Shown: in pieces, positions 10,565 to 21,400 of the stretch
Layout of the letters: each line of letters opens with the position of its first letter
How positions within the stretch are numbered: position 1 is the stretch's first letter
Source of the DNA: Zygnema cylindricum
Lineage: Eukaryota; Streptophyta; Zygnematophyceae; Zygnematales; Zygnemataceae
DNA length: 64,000 nucleotides
Reading direction: 5' to 3'
Assembly: GCA_037447655.1 (NCBI GenBank)
Contig: JBBHKE010002613.1
Span: forward strand, 112,758-176,757
Program-made: the position numbers and the translations under genes
The notes under the pieces: generated by a model
Databases searched by the model: none
Told to the model about the DNA's origin: nothing
Seen by the model: the letters and a program-made list of their open reading frames with translations, nothing else

Positions 10565-13500
10565 TCAAGGACGAACAGTACGGACTTGAATATGGTGCGT
10601 CGATTCCGATCGCCAAATCGGTTGTCTTCCACTTTGAACCAAAGCTACCTCCTCTCCCTCCTTCACCATTCCCCTTACCTGAAAAAAACACCCAAAAAAA
10701 CCTAAAAAACCGTATAAAGTCTCTCTTCTCTCTCAATTATGTATTATTTTCTTTCATTTACCTCCTCTCCCTCCATTTTCTTTCCTGCATTTGTCGCAAA
10801 CCCAAAAAACACCCAAAACCAGAAAACACAAACGCTGTCGCTCTCCCTCTCTTTCATATTCGCATTTATCTCTCTCTCTCCCCTCTCCCCCTCCCCCTCC
10901 CTCTCCCTCTAACTTATGTACACTATTGGTCAAAGCTGTTGAGCTCTGAATAAAGAAAAGATAAACGAAAATAAACAAATAGGAGAGGGAGAGGGAGAGG
11001 GAGGGCGGAGAGGGCGCCGGAGTGGTAGCGGGAGAGGGAGCGGGAGAGGGAGAGGGAGCAGAAGAGAGAGCGGGAGAGGGAGAGGGAGAGGGAGGGAAAG
11101 AGGGCGAGCGCGCGGGAGTGGCAGCGTGAGAGGGAGAGGGAGACTTCACCTTCAACAATTCCAGGGCGTGAGTGAAGGTGGTTTCGGCGTCGCTGGAAAA
11201 TGGTAAATAAAGGGCTCTCACTCCGTGGTAGAGAGCCAAACGCTGTTGAACTTTCTTTCTGCCCAGAAAAAAAGAAAGATAAAAAAAAAAAGATAAGAGG
11301 AGAGGACAATGGAGAGTTAAGAGGGTGAGGGAGAGAGAAGGGAGGTTCGAGAGCCAAACGCTCCAAAAAAGAAAAAAAGGCAACACTCATCTTTAAATTT
11401 GTAGCGATGTTTACCGACTTTTTCCTTGACATTCAGTAGAGAGAGGAGGGAGAGGGGGAGGGGGAGGGGGAGGGGGAGTGGGACAGAGAAAAGGCAATGG
11501 AGGAAGGGCAGGGAGAGAAAGAGAGAAAGATATTGTTTTCATCTTCGAGACACGGTAGAGGTCGTGATAGAGGTTATTATGCATTTAATTTCCCATTATT
11601 TATTTCATTTTGTTACTGAATGAAGCATTTTGAAAAAGCCACCTATAAAAAAACAAAAATACAAGACGGAAGGTTACATCAGAAAATCAAAATACAATTT
11701 TAGTGTAAATTGTTTCTACCCTCAATAATACTAATACAGGCTATATTTTGTCCTCAAACCACAAAATAATATTATAACACTGATTGGTTCTTCTTAAGGT
11801 TTATCCTAAAAACTGTTCACAAACAAGTCAATTGGAACAGAATTAGAATTGATAACGCTAATATTCCATACAATATGTCATGTACTTTTTGTACTACATC
11901 GTACTATATATACTACTTGATGTACTTTTGAACATTGTATTTGCTTACTATGTATGTCCTCTTTTTAACTCTTTAGTTTCTATAAACAAGTCTATTACGT
12001 ATCATAATATAATACGTACTGTATCCCATTTTCAACTGTTTTGTTCCAAAAAAAGAGAAAAGAGGAAGTCTTCTGCAGAATACTTCCGTAATTTGTATTC
12101 TACAAATGTTTTAGATAGAATTTTTGTGACCTTAATCATCCAAAGAATTATATTGACAACTGTCTTCTCTATTTTTTTTTTTTTTTTGTTGGCAGAAGAT
12201 TGAAGTGATCATAAAGAAAAAAAATATTGTCTCAAAATGACCCATTTATTTTCAGTTTTTCGATTTTTTTTCGAATGATAATTAATCGAACGTTCAAAAA
12301 ATTCCACTGTCGCAGAAAGAATAAAATATCGACACAACTTCCCACTCACCTTTTACACCTTTTCTACGAGATTTGGTTATTGCCCTTTTTTTAAAAAGAA
12401 ATTAAACTTCCATTCATCAACCCTACCAAATCTATAGATTAGAAATAATGAATGAAAAAACAAAATACATTGGTAAGACAAATACAATATCCACGGGTGA
12501 ATAATGACCATATATTATTAAATTCACTTCAGCTGTACTTTCACCTGACACTTGTTTTGAAAAAAAGACCTTTGCAGAATGGAAAAAAAAGAAAACCTAA
12601 ATATGTAAGAAAGAGATCAATGTTAACTCAAAAGCGCAAAATTAAAGCTTGAGATAGAATATGAAAAACCCAAAACGAAAGGAGGAGATTAATGTAAACC
12701 TACTCATTAGTAAAAGCAAACTTAGTTCCCATGGGTCGATAAAGAATATAAAAAACCCAAAAATAAAGTTCAATGTGAACTTACTCATTAGTAAAAGCAA
12801 ACGTAGTTCCCGTGGGTCGATAATGGCTCAATAAAGTGGGCATAAATCCGGACCGAGTAAAGACGAGAATCGAGGCTCCGAGAGTATTCGCCATCATTGT
12901 CGCGTGAAAGGCAAACATTTCACTCACATGGTTCTGAATTCACACAAAAAATCACAAATTCTAAAAAAATTGTCATTTGTTTCGCTTTACAAGTGTTTTG
13001 AACTATTGTTCGTCGAAAAATTGAGCATTCCCATGCTATATTTTATCAACATTTCATCGACATTTCAATCATATGGTTCCAAATCCACAAATACATATCA
13101 AGAATCTCACTGAAGAAAGCAAAAAAAAAAAAAGAGTGAGAGGTAGTAATATCATTTTCATTCGTTTAAAGAGAGAGAAAGAGAGAGAGAGAAAGGGAGA
13201 ACGAAGGTGAGAACAAAAGAGAGAACGAGAGAGAGAACAAGAGAGAGAACGAGAGGGAGGAAAGAGAGAGAAAGAGAGAGAAAGAGAGAGAAAGAGAGAG
13301 AAAGAGAGAGAAAGAGAGAAAAAGAGAGAAAGAGAGAGAAAGAGAGAGAAGGAGAGAGAAGGAGAGAGAAGGAGAGAGAAAGAGAGAGAAAGAGAGAGAA
13401 AGAGAGAGAAAGAGAGAGAAAGAGAGAGAAAGAGAGAGAAAGAGAGAGAAAGAGAGAGAAAGAGAGAGAAAGAGAGAGAAAGAGAGACCGAGAGAGAACA

Positions 13501-16500
13501 AGAGAGGACGCGAGAAAACGCGAGAGGAAGCGAGATGACGCGAGAGAGGCAGAGAGATAGAGAGAGAGGCAGGGGCAGGAGGAGGAGGGGGAGAGCGAGA
13601 GTTTCTACCTTAAAGGCCTTCCCTAGGTTTGCAGGAGGAATAGTTCCGGGCATGGTGGCTTCAGTCGTCAAGGCCACTGTGTGCATCACTCGCACTGCTT
13701 TTAGAGGATACCTGAGTTAAAAAAAAAGAATATGTATATAAAAAGCATTTAATAATAATATTTTGATTCATCTTCTGGATTAAGTCAAACATAGGGTTTT
13801 TGAAGATTTTTTTAGGGGTTTCAACAGCTTTCAGAGGATACCTGATTTTTTCCCAAAAAAAGAATTAAAAACTACAATTCTAATAGAAGTTCGCATAGTT
13901 CATTATTCATCATTCGGGAAGGAGGAGGGAGGAGGGCGGAGGGCGGAGGGCAAAGGGCGGAGGGAGGAGGGAGGGAGGAGGGAGGAATATACATAACTAA
14001 AACACAAATTTTATTTCCTGCCATACCAACTACTCAAAAAAAAGTTTCAAATACCCCAAAATAAAACCCCAAAAAAATGTTTTTTCGCATAGTTTCCCTT
14101 AGCAGTTTCTCCCAACAACCCAAGTACTCAAAAGTCATGCAAACGAAACATTTCCAAGACCCATATTGAAGACAAAACAAAAAAAAATCCTGCATAAACA
14201 AATGAGGATTCTTAACCCAAATTAACCATACAAACTCAAAATAAACCAAAAAACCGCCAAAAAAAAACCTCTTAAAAAAACCCAAAAAAAAAACCGGAAA
14301 ATAAGCCCAAAAAAAAAGGTTTTTTATCATACTTTCCGTGGGCAGTTTCTCCAGACAACATTATGGCATCGGCTCCTTCTCTCACGGCTATCGCAATATC
14401 GGACACTTCGGCTCGAGTGGGAGTGGGATGGGCAATCATACTCTCTAACATATTTGTCGCCACTATACAAGGTTTTCCCATAGACCGAGACAATCGAATA
14501 ATTTCTCCCTGAAAAAAGGAGAGTTTTACATAAGAAAACAGGAAAAAAAACAGCCAAAACGGTCAAAATGGGGTAAAACAAGAGCCAAAAAGCGCCACTA
14601 TACAAGGTTTTCCCATAGACCAAGTCAACCGAATTATTTCTGCCTGAAAATAGGAGAGTATAACAAAAAAATAAAGTAAAAAAAACAACAAAAAACAGTC
14701 TAAATTGAGTAAAATTTGGTAAAAAAAGAGCAAAAAAGAGCTAAAAAGAGCCAAAAAGAGCTAGAAATGAACGAGAAAATTTTGGGAAAACAGCGAGAAA
14801 GCGGCGGATCAACCGGCCAAAACACGGAAGAAAAGGCAAAAATAAACGGCAAAAAGGGCCAAAAAAAACACCCAAATTGAAGAAAAGTTTGGGATAGTTT
14901 TGGCGGACGGTTTTTCAGAGAATTTTCTGAATCTGAAAAAGAAAAGTTGGGGAAAAGTTTCAAAACATGCCGATCGAAAGCGGAATGATATACCCACTTA
15001 CGAAAAAAAAAAAAAAGAGAAAGTTTGATAATTGCTCTCGAAAACGTGTAAAATTAACAGATACTTCCTGTAAAAATATGAAAAACCCTAAAAAATCCTA
15101 AAACCCACCTGGAGGAGAGGGACTTCTTCAATGGGAAGTTCCGCGCCCAAATCTCCTCGAGCCACCATAGCCTACAGGAAAAAGAAGATTTTTTATTTTT
15201 TATTTTTATCAGTAATTGTTAACATTCAACAATTAATTCAACTCTTCAAATCATAAATTTACTTGATAACTTCAACGTTAAAAAGCAAAGAACTGTCCAA
15301 ATCGAATTGGGAATATTAATTGACAAAAGTTAAAACATTGAACTCCTTAAAATGTGCAAATCAGAAATTGATGAACTTTAAATTGATAAACTTTCACATT
15401 AACTATCATTGAAATGACATAATCAGGAACTTTACTATTTTGATTGATAAATTTTAACATTAGGAACTATCCAAACCGGAAATTAGCTATTTTATCTGAT
15501 AAATCTCAACATAAACTATCAACCGAAAACAGAAAATTGATGTTTCAGTCAATAAACATACAAAATTAACCATAAATTAAGGTGTCCAAATCAGGAATTT
15601 GCTATTTCAATTGACAAAAAGTCAAAAATACGAATTAATTAAAGTGTCCTACATCAGAAAAGTACTATTTTAGTTGACAAAAGTTTCAATTAACATGACA
15701 AAAGTTTCAATTAACATTCAATATAACTGTCCAACATAGGATATAAGCAATTTCAACCGATAAATGTTGACATTAACAATCGTAATTATCATTACAATCA
15801 TAACTCAAAAATAAAAAAAAGTGCGTCTTTAACGAACAAATATTAACGTTACCAATTAATAAACTGTCCAAATCAGGAAAATTAAAGTTTTACTTGACAA
15901 GTATAACAAAAACAATTCATTGCAATTTAATTGATAAATATTAACATTAACAATCAATTAAATTTTCCAACATGCAGGAATTACGATACTATTTGACAAA
16001 AAACAACATAAAAAAATAAAGTTCAAAATCAGGAAAACTGAAAATTAAATTGGCAAATACTAACATCAATAATCAATTGAACTGTCCGACAAAGGAAATT
16101 TGCAATTTCAATTGACAAATAATAGCAAATATATATAAGAAACCAGAATAAGAAAGCAGACTCCCTCTCTCTCTCTCTCGCTCGCACATTTTTGGAATTT
16201 TTGAGTGAAAACTGACCCCATCAGATGCATCCAAAATCGAATACAAATTGGGAATAGAGTCTGCGCTTTCTATTTTCACAATCACATTGATATCCGCACC
16301 TTGTTCTGATTTTTCACACACACCCACAACCACAACCGCAGTAAAAAAAATTATTAATAAAGCCAAACAAAAATTTGAGGCGAAAAAAAACAGATTTACA
16401 ACTTCAAATTTGTAAATTGAGATCAGCACTCTATTTCAATTTTTTCTCACACAACCCTACATTTTTCTCATTACTATATCATTAGAATTAATAATTCAGA

Positions 16501-17005
16501 TTCTCTACCCGCTAAGTTCGAAAAAAGAAGAAATACTGAAAACACGTGCTCTGTCCCAAAAAAATCACAAAATTCTTGCATCTAAATGTCATTGTAAAAA
16601 TGTAAATAGGTCTGAAAAGAACTTTGGAAAAAGTACTGCGCCTCTCCCTTACCTCTCCCTCTCCCTCCTTCCTCCTCCTCTCTCTTTTCTCCACCACTCT
16701 TCTCCCTCTCCCTGCTCCATCTACTTTCCCTATTCTATCCCTCAACCTCTTCTCTCCCGCTCCCACCCCCTCTCCTCTCCCTCGCCCTCTCCTCTCCCTC
16801 GCCCTCTCCTCCCCTCGCCCTCTCCTCTCCCTCTCCCTCTTCTCTCCCTCTCCTGACTTTGAAAAAAAGTTTATTATCTGCTATATAAAAATACCTTTAA
16901 GAAAACCCTTGAGTTCGTGGACCACTTGAGCATCTTTAACGAAGGAGAGAGCGTAAAAGTCGACTCCGTGTTCCACACCAAATTTAATGTCTTCCCAATC
17001 TTTAT
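10565..17005 (-). CDS. Plastid-type pyruvate kinase (beta-like), 3' eight exons
   Basis: Converts phosphoenolpyruvate plus ADP to pyruvate plus ATP, probably in the plastid. Eight exons join in a consistent phase: 17005-16895, 16305-16217, 15171-15109, 14508-14333, 13711-13609, 12933-12785, 11258-11150 and 10678-10565 (stop TGA), giving about 304 codons. Motifs in order: [10 protein letters not shown], the active-site block [25 protein letters not shown], the signature [62 protein letters not shown], and the tail [19 protein letters not shown]. The tail and the [11 protein letters not shown] block point to the plastid class rather than the cytosolic one. The exon at 15171 uses a TAG acceptor; the others use CAG. 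About 250-300 N-terminal residues, including any transit peptide, are missing; they must lie beyond the N gap at 17926. Introns carry GA/CT arrays and copies of exon edges. Confidence 0.93.
10860..10912. repeat. CT-rich microsatellite in last pyruvate kinase intron
   Basis: A pyrimidine-only run of CTCTCCC-type units on the plus strand, so it is GA-rich in the transcript. Confidence 0.8.
10981..11135. repeat. GA-rich imperfect (GGGAGA)n array
   Basis: About 150 bp of GGGAGA/GAGCGGGA units in the last intron of pyruvate kinase, starting about 15 bp past the donor of the exon 11258-11150. It is CT-rich in the sense transcript. Confidence 0.85.
11349..11362 (-). repeat. Weak exon-edge copy (exon 11258-11150)
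   Basis: Fourteen bases, GAGAGCCAAACGCT, are identical to 11231-11244 inside the exon and lie 118 bp upstream in the gene. No splice acceptor is preserved next to the copy, so this is the weakest of the five cases. Confidence 0.5.
11433..11523. repeat. GA-rich (GGGGGA)n array
   Basis: Purine-only run with GAGGGG units in the pyruvate kinase intron between exons 12933-12785 and 11258-11150. It is CT-rich in the sense transcript. Confidence 0.85.
11524..12660. other. Pyruvate kinase intron sequence, A/T-rich
   Basis: Low-complexity A/T-rich intron with no conserved coding segment on either strand. Confidence 0.6.
12665..12745 (-). repeat. Exon-edge copy with donor (exon 12933-12785)
   Basis: Bases 12701-12742 match the 3' end of the exon and its donor at 12782-12823 in 40 of 42 positions. 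The offset is 81 bp. The unit extends into the intron (AAAAAACCCAAAA in both). The copy keeps a GT in the donor position (GA then GTAGGT), so it could act as a decoy 5' splice site. Confidence 0.85.
13140..13602. repeat. (AGAGAGAGAA)n decamer array
   Basis: About 450 bp of purine-only repeat, mostly a 10-bp unit, with interrupted flanks (GAGAACGAGAGAG, GACGCGAGAG). It lies in the pyruvate kinase intron directly after the donor of exon 13711-13609 and before exon 12933-12785. It is CT-rich in the sense transcript. The Ser/Leu-rich and Arg/Glu-rich ORFs over it are repeat translations. Confidence 0.95.
13803..13848 (-). repeat. Exon-edge copy with acceptor (exon 13711-13609)
   Basis: TTTCAGAGGATACCTGA near 13829-13845 repeats the exon's first codons and acceptor at 13699-13715, 130 bp away on the intron side. 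The AG acceptor dinucleotide is preserved. About 21 of 25 bases match. Confidence 0.75.
13917..13985. repeat. (GGAGGGA)n array
   Basis: A 70-bp purine run of GGAGGGA/GGGCGGA units in the intron upstream of exon 13711-13609. It is CT-rich in the sense transcript. Confidence 0.85.
14595..14650 (-). repeat. Exon-edge copy with acceptor (exon 14508-14333)
   Basis: Matches 14460-14515 (the exon's first 49 bases plus acceptor) in about 51 of 56 positions, 135 bp upstream in the gene. The acceptor CAG is retained. The copy encodes [16 protein letters not shown] and then diverges and meets a stop, so splicing to it would truncate the enzyme. Confidence 0.88.
15200..16110. repeat. Degenerate ~75-110-bp tandem repeat in pyruvate kinase intron
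   Basis: Phrases such as TGTCCAAATCAGGAA, CAATTGACAAA and TATTAACATTAAC recur about 9-10 times between exons 16305-16217 and 15171-15109. Units differ in length and by many substitutions, so this is an old minisatellite that makes up most of the intron. Confidence 0.7.
16640..16855. repeat. CT-rich array
   Basis: About 215 bp of CTCTCCCTCGCC-type units, 35-40 bp past the donor of exon 17005-16895. It is GA-rich in the sense transcript. Confidence 0.9.
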
Positions 17006-17480
17006 CTGTACACCAAAACAGAGAAATCAGAGAAAATAGGAAATAGAGAAAAAAAAGTTAGTTTCTCAATCCAAGATTGCTTCAAAATAATTTCAGAATT
17101 TCACAAAACAAACGTGCTTGTATACATTCACAAACCCAATCTTTATATAACGACTAAAACAGGGAGAGAAAACAGAGTTAGTTTCTCAATCTGGAAAAGT
17201 GTTTCAGTAATATTTCAGAATTCCTCTTAATATCACTACTCAAATAATTAACATTGGGTCTTCCAAATTCTTTATTTAATACACCCAAGCAAAAAACATA
17301 GAGAAAATACAGTTAGTTTCTCGATACAAAAAAGTATTTCATTTTATTTCCAAAATTTCAATACATATAGCTATTTGAACAAAAATACATAGAATGTCTT
17401 GCCAATCTTTCTCTGTACACCAAAATCCCCACCTCAATCATAAACTGTTTCACGATAATTTCAGAATTCCGTGAAATAAA
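17006..17480 (-). repeat. Tandem units carrying copies of an exon 5' edge
   Basis: The acceptor and first codons of exon 17005-16895 (16986-17018) reappear at 17393-17425 with 31 of 33 bases identical, including the AG acceptor. Weaker copies lie near 17138 and 17255. Between them run similar phrases (TTAGTTTCTCAAT, ATTTCAGAATT). The intron side of this exon is therefore an array of about four units of roughly 120-150 bp, the first of which overlaps the exon. Confidence 0.8.
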
Positions 17481-17925
17481 AATAAATAAAATAGATAAAT
17501 AAATTCTCAGGATAGTATTAAATACATTCTGTGCAATTGATGTAATTGTCACGATAATATCAAAATACCGACATCGCAATTTCTTTATTATCTATCCCAA
17601 AATAACATGTCTTTTGTCAATCAGTTGCAAGTTTATCGAAATTTTGACAAAATCTGTCAACTTTTTGTCGGAATTTCGTCAAAATTTCGCCAATAACCTG
17701 TCAGAACTTGGTTTTATCAATAATTTCGGCAAATCTGTCAAAATTCCGAATTCAGTTAATATCGGTAAAATTCATAATCGGCAAACTGGTTCAGTAAACC
17801 ACGTTTCATGGGAAATTCAGAACTTTCCGTATTATATTTGTCATAAGAAGCTCAATGCGGAAATTTGGGATTGTAATTTCACTCTGAAAAAGCCAGGATT
17901 TCCTGTTGAGCCCAGGATTTCAGGA

Positions 17926-17935
17926 NNNNNNNNNN
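17926..17935. other. Assembly gap (10 N)
   Basis: Ten Ns between the 5'-truncated pyruvate kinase and the 3'-truncated ABCA gene, both on the minus strand. Because both genes lack several exons here, the real gap must be kilobases long if the order is right. Confidence 0.99.
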
Positions 17936-17949
17936 ACGAATAAAATAGT

Positions 17950-18050
17950 AAACATTGAGGCAGGGGGAGGGGAGGGAGAGAGGTAGGGAGGGAGGGGGAG
18001 AGCAGGAGAGGGGGAAAGGGGACAGAGATAGAGAGAGACGTAGCTGAGAA
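17950..18050. repeat. GA-rich microsatellite at the gap edge
   Basis: A GGGAGAGA-type purine run starting about 20 bp from the N gap. It probably explains why assembly stopped there. Confidence 0.8.
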
Positions 18051-18478
18051 AAGCTGAGAAAGAGTGTTGGAAAATGCAGAGGAGCGCTAAGAGTGTTATG
18101 TGTGAAATTTTGCAGAAAGCTGAGACATTGTGTCATCATTGTGATTCCGCAATGAATTTACTACCTCCAAAATGAAGGCATTTCAGTTCCCTAAATGTCA
18201 TTTGTCTAATGGTGTTTACAAATGATAAAATAAGCACTTTCTTTGTAATAGCGCTCAATTTCTCTGCAAAATTATAAGTTATGCAATTTAATGCTTCAAC
18301 CCAAATATGGGTTGTTTCTCCCCAAACCCAGAATAAAAACCAAAACCAAACATTTCTACAAACAAAACACATTCTCACCTTTGCTCCATATACCAAGCAG
18401 ATGACAAACAATACAAAAAAGTTAATGTGAAAATGATGTCCATGAAGATGAAGGGCAGTAAATGTGAGTTTTGCATAC

Positions 18479-21400
18479 CGGTTCATCAAGAAATACAATT
18501 TTGGGGTCTCCAATAAGGGCAATCGCAACACTGAGACGTCTTTTCATTCCTCCACTGTAGCTTCCTGACCGAACTTTTGCAGAGTCTTGAAGCTGGACCT
18601 CCTTCAGAAGCTTATCTACCTCCTGCAAAAACACGAAAGACAAAACGAAGTCCATTCAGTCCAATGAAATAAGTGTTTAAAGACCTGCCTGTCCATCTAG
18701 CTACACTGCACATCACTACTAGTGTTGAACATTTTTAGGGCAGAAAAAGGCCTTTATCTTTGTGACACACCATTTGGATATTTTTTTCGAGTCACGCAAT
18801 CAAAAGCCAATGGTCTAACCTTCTGATTGTGAATCACGATTGAAATCAAAAAAATGTGATGAGAAAAATCCCTTTAGGTTGCCCCAAAAATGTTTAACAG
18901 TATTAGTGGTGGGCAGTGTAGTTTCTATAAAAGAAATAACGTTTCCGTCACATAATCGAAGGGCAAGAATTTATCCAGAAAGTTTGTAAGGGAGAGGAGA
19001 TGAAATCCATGAGATTTAGATTTATGCCCTAGAAACATACCTGGGTGATAAGAGCTGGTTTAAGGCCTTTGATGGAGGCAAACATATAGAGATGTTCTTG
19101 GCCAGTAAGTCCTTCCCAAAGAATGTCAAACTGTTGAAAAAAGAAAGGAAAAGATGGTAAATTTGTCTTATTCTTTTTTTGTTTTGACTTGGCCTTTTTT
19201 GCTTCACCACACTGGAAATGATCAGTAAACTCACTCCCCGTCAGTAGGGTGGACCACGCCAAATAAAATAAGTTGTTGAATTTAAAACTCGAACATAAAC
19301 ACAAAAACTGTGGTTCAAACTATATTTGAATCTACAATAGCAGTAAAAAAATGTGGACTGCTTTAGCTTACAACATTTTTCAGTGTAAGTTTGCAATAAG
19401 TTTGGGAATGTTGTTACTTTTCTCATCCAATTTAGTAGGTCATCTACACCACTGATCGTTATTAGTGTTGAATTTTTTTTCACCACTTAAAACATCTTTT
19501 CTCCGTGCACACTTGGTGGATTGTAAATCGGAGACCGCCAATAGGAAGGTGGGAATCTTGCCTTCCAACAGCAACCATCCGATTGACAATGCGACAAGTG
19601 TGCACACAGAAAAAATGTTTTAAGTGGCGGAAAAAACTTCAACAATAATAACGATTAGCTGTGTAGTCTGGCCGTAATATAGTGTGATAAGGAGCTGCAT
19701 TGTAGCACATGAAAACGGGTCTTTTTAATATAACATGTGGTTCACTAGTTAAAAAGAAACACTCGTCAGAAATTCCTCTCTACATAATATTTGTGTGGTC
19801 AACATCTCGATGCCCGAAGGAGATTTCAACATAAGTAAGGTTGAACAAAAACAGTGCATAAAAGTATTTAAAAAAAGAGTAACGCTTAAAACTTGGAAAT
19901 TGGACGGACCTTGTCAATACCTTTTCTTTTAAGACATAGTGTGGGCTACACTAAACTTGAACCTGCTTTCAATTTAAATATAAAACTGATTAATAAACAT
20001 TAACAATGGAACTACCAAATGGTGAAGCTCTTTGATCTAATAAAAGACTCATGCTGTTTAAATCACGAGGATTCAAAAGAATGTGACGGACCCCTAAGGA
20101 AAGTGAGAAGAAATATCCAGGAAGTTATGAGAATTAAACCCACCTGAGGGCATACTCCCATAAAAGATCGAATACTGTTCATATCACTTGGACTTTGAAC
20201 AGATTTTCCATATATGTAAGCTGCATACCAAGTAAAGGAAAAAAAAAAAAGGAAAGTGAGACATAAAGTAGGACAATGTTAACGACATACCGGATCAGGA
20301 ACATACATATGAGAAGCACAAAAGAGAAAGCGTGAAAAAAAGTACCTTGTCCACTAGTTGTGGGGATGATTCCTGTGAGGCAATTGATAGTTGTACTTTT
20401 TCCGGCTCCATTAGGTCCCAACAGGCAAAAAACCGTGTTTTCTTCAACAGTTAACCACGACCCCTGTCATCTCCAACAAAGAAAATATACGAATTACACA
20501 AGATACATCAATATACCCTTTACTTAAGAGCTGCAAGACAAACAAAAGACAACAACAGAAAAAAGGATAATCAAGCTGCTTTTGCTTACATTTAATACCT
20601 CTGTGAACTATCCTTCAGAAGTGCGGATGTTTATGTCTCGTTCCTGGTTAAGCTCATTGAAGTACTGGTAATGATGTCCCCCTCCCCCCCTCTCCTCCCC
20701 CCTCCCTTCTCCCCCTCACTCTCCCCCTTCCTCTCCCCCTCCCTCTCCCACTCCCATTTTGAATACTGAAGGGTTTCAAGGAACTGACCTTGACCGCATG
20801 GAATGGCCTTTTACGGACCACACAGCACCCTTTGCATTCAGTTCCTCCTCCGAAGGACTTCACGAGACCGTGAAGCTCAAGAGCTGTGGCTCCTCTGTCA
20901 CTGAAACCCGACTGAATGGCGTTTTTCTCCTCCGTCACATCTTCGTCTTCAGGCCCTTCAAGAGGAGGGACTGGAGGTGGTCTTCCCATACAAGAGCAGC
21001 AACCTCCACCTGCAAAAAGGGGAGGAGTATTCAATGACAAAAAGATGCATTTGTATTATTTTTGTTGAAATTTATTATTCTTGATTTAAAGGTTACTAAA
21101 GTCCCTTTCTTAGTTTCATTGAGAGGGAGAGGGAGAGGGAGAGGGAGAGGGAGAGGGAGAGGGAGAGGGAGAGGGAGAGGGAGAGGGAGAGGGAGAGGGA
21201 GAGGGAGAGGGAGAGGGAGAGGGAGAGGGAGAGGGAGAGGGAGAGGGAGAGGGAGAGGGAGAGGGAGAGGGAGAGGGAGAGGGAGAGGGAGAGGGAGAGG
21301 GAGGAGGGAGGAGGGAGGAGGGAGGAGGGAGGAGGGAGGAGGGAGGAGGGAGGAGGGAGGAGGGAGGAGGGAGGAGGGAGGAGGGAGGAGGGAGGAGGGA

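Noticed and set aside
10500-10736. Pyruvate kinase thought to lack its last exon
   Set aside because: The obvious minus-strand ORF here is in the wrong frame; another frame gives [19 protein letters not shown] with a proper acceptor, so the 3' end is present.
10754-11432. Long minus-strand ORFs of 169 and 210 codons
   Set aside because: Only about 36 codons (11258-11150) are a real pyruvate kinase exon; the rest reads through GA/CT repeats and intron.
13140-13602. CRISPR-like regular repeat
   Set aside because: It is a simple purine microsatellite without unique spacers, in a eukaryotic intron.
13069-13695. Ser/Leu-rich and Arg/Glu-rich ORFs
   Set aside because: Translations of the decamer GA array in a pyruvate kinase intron; only the terminal part of the minus-strand ORF overlaps a real exon (13711-13609).
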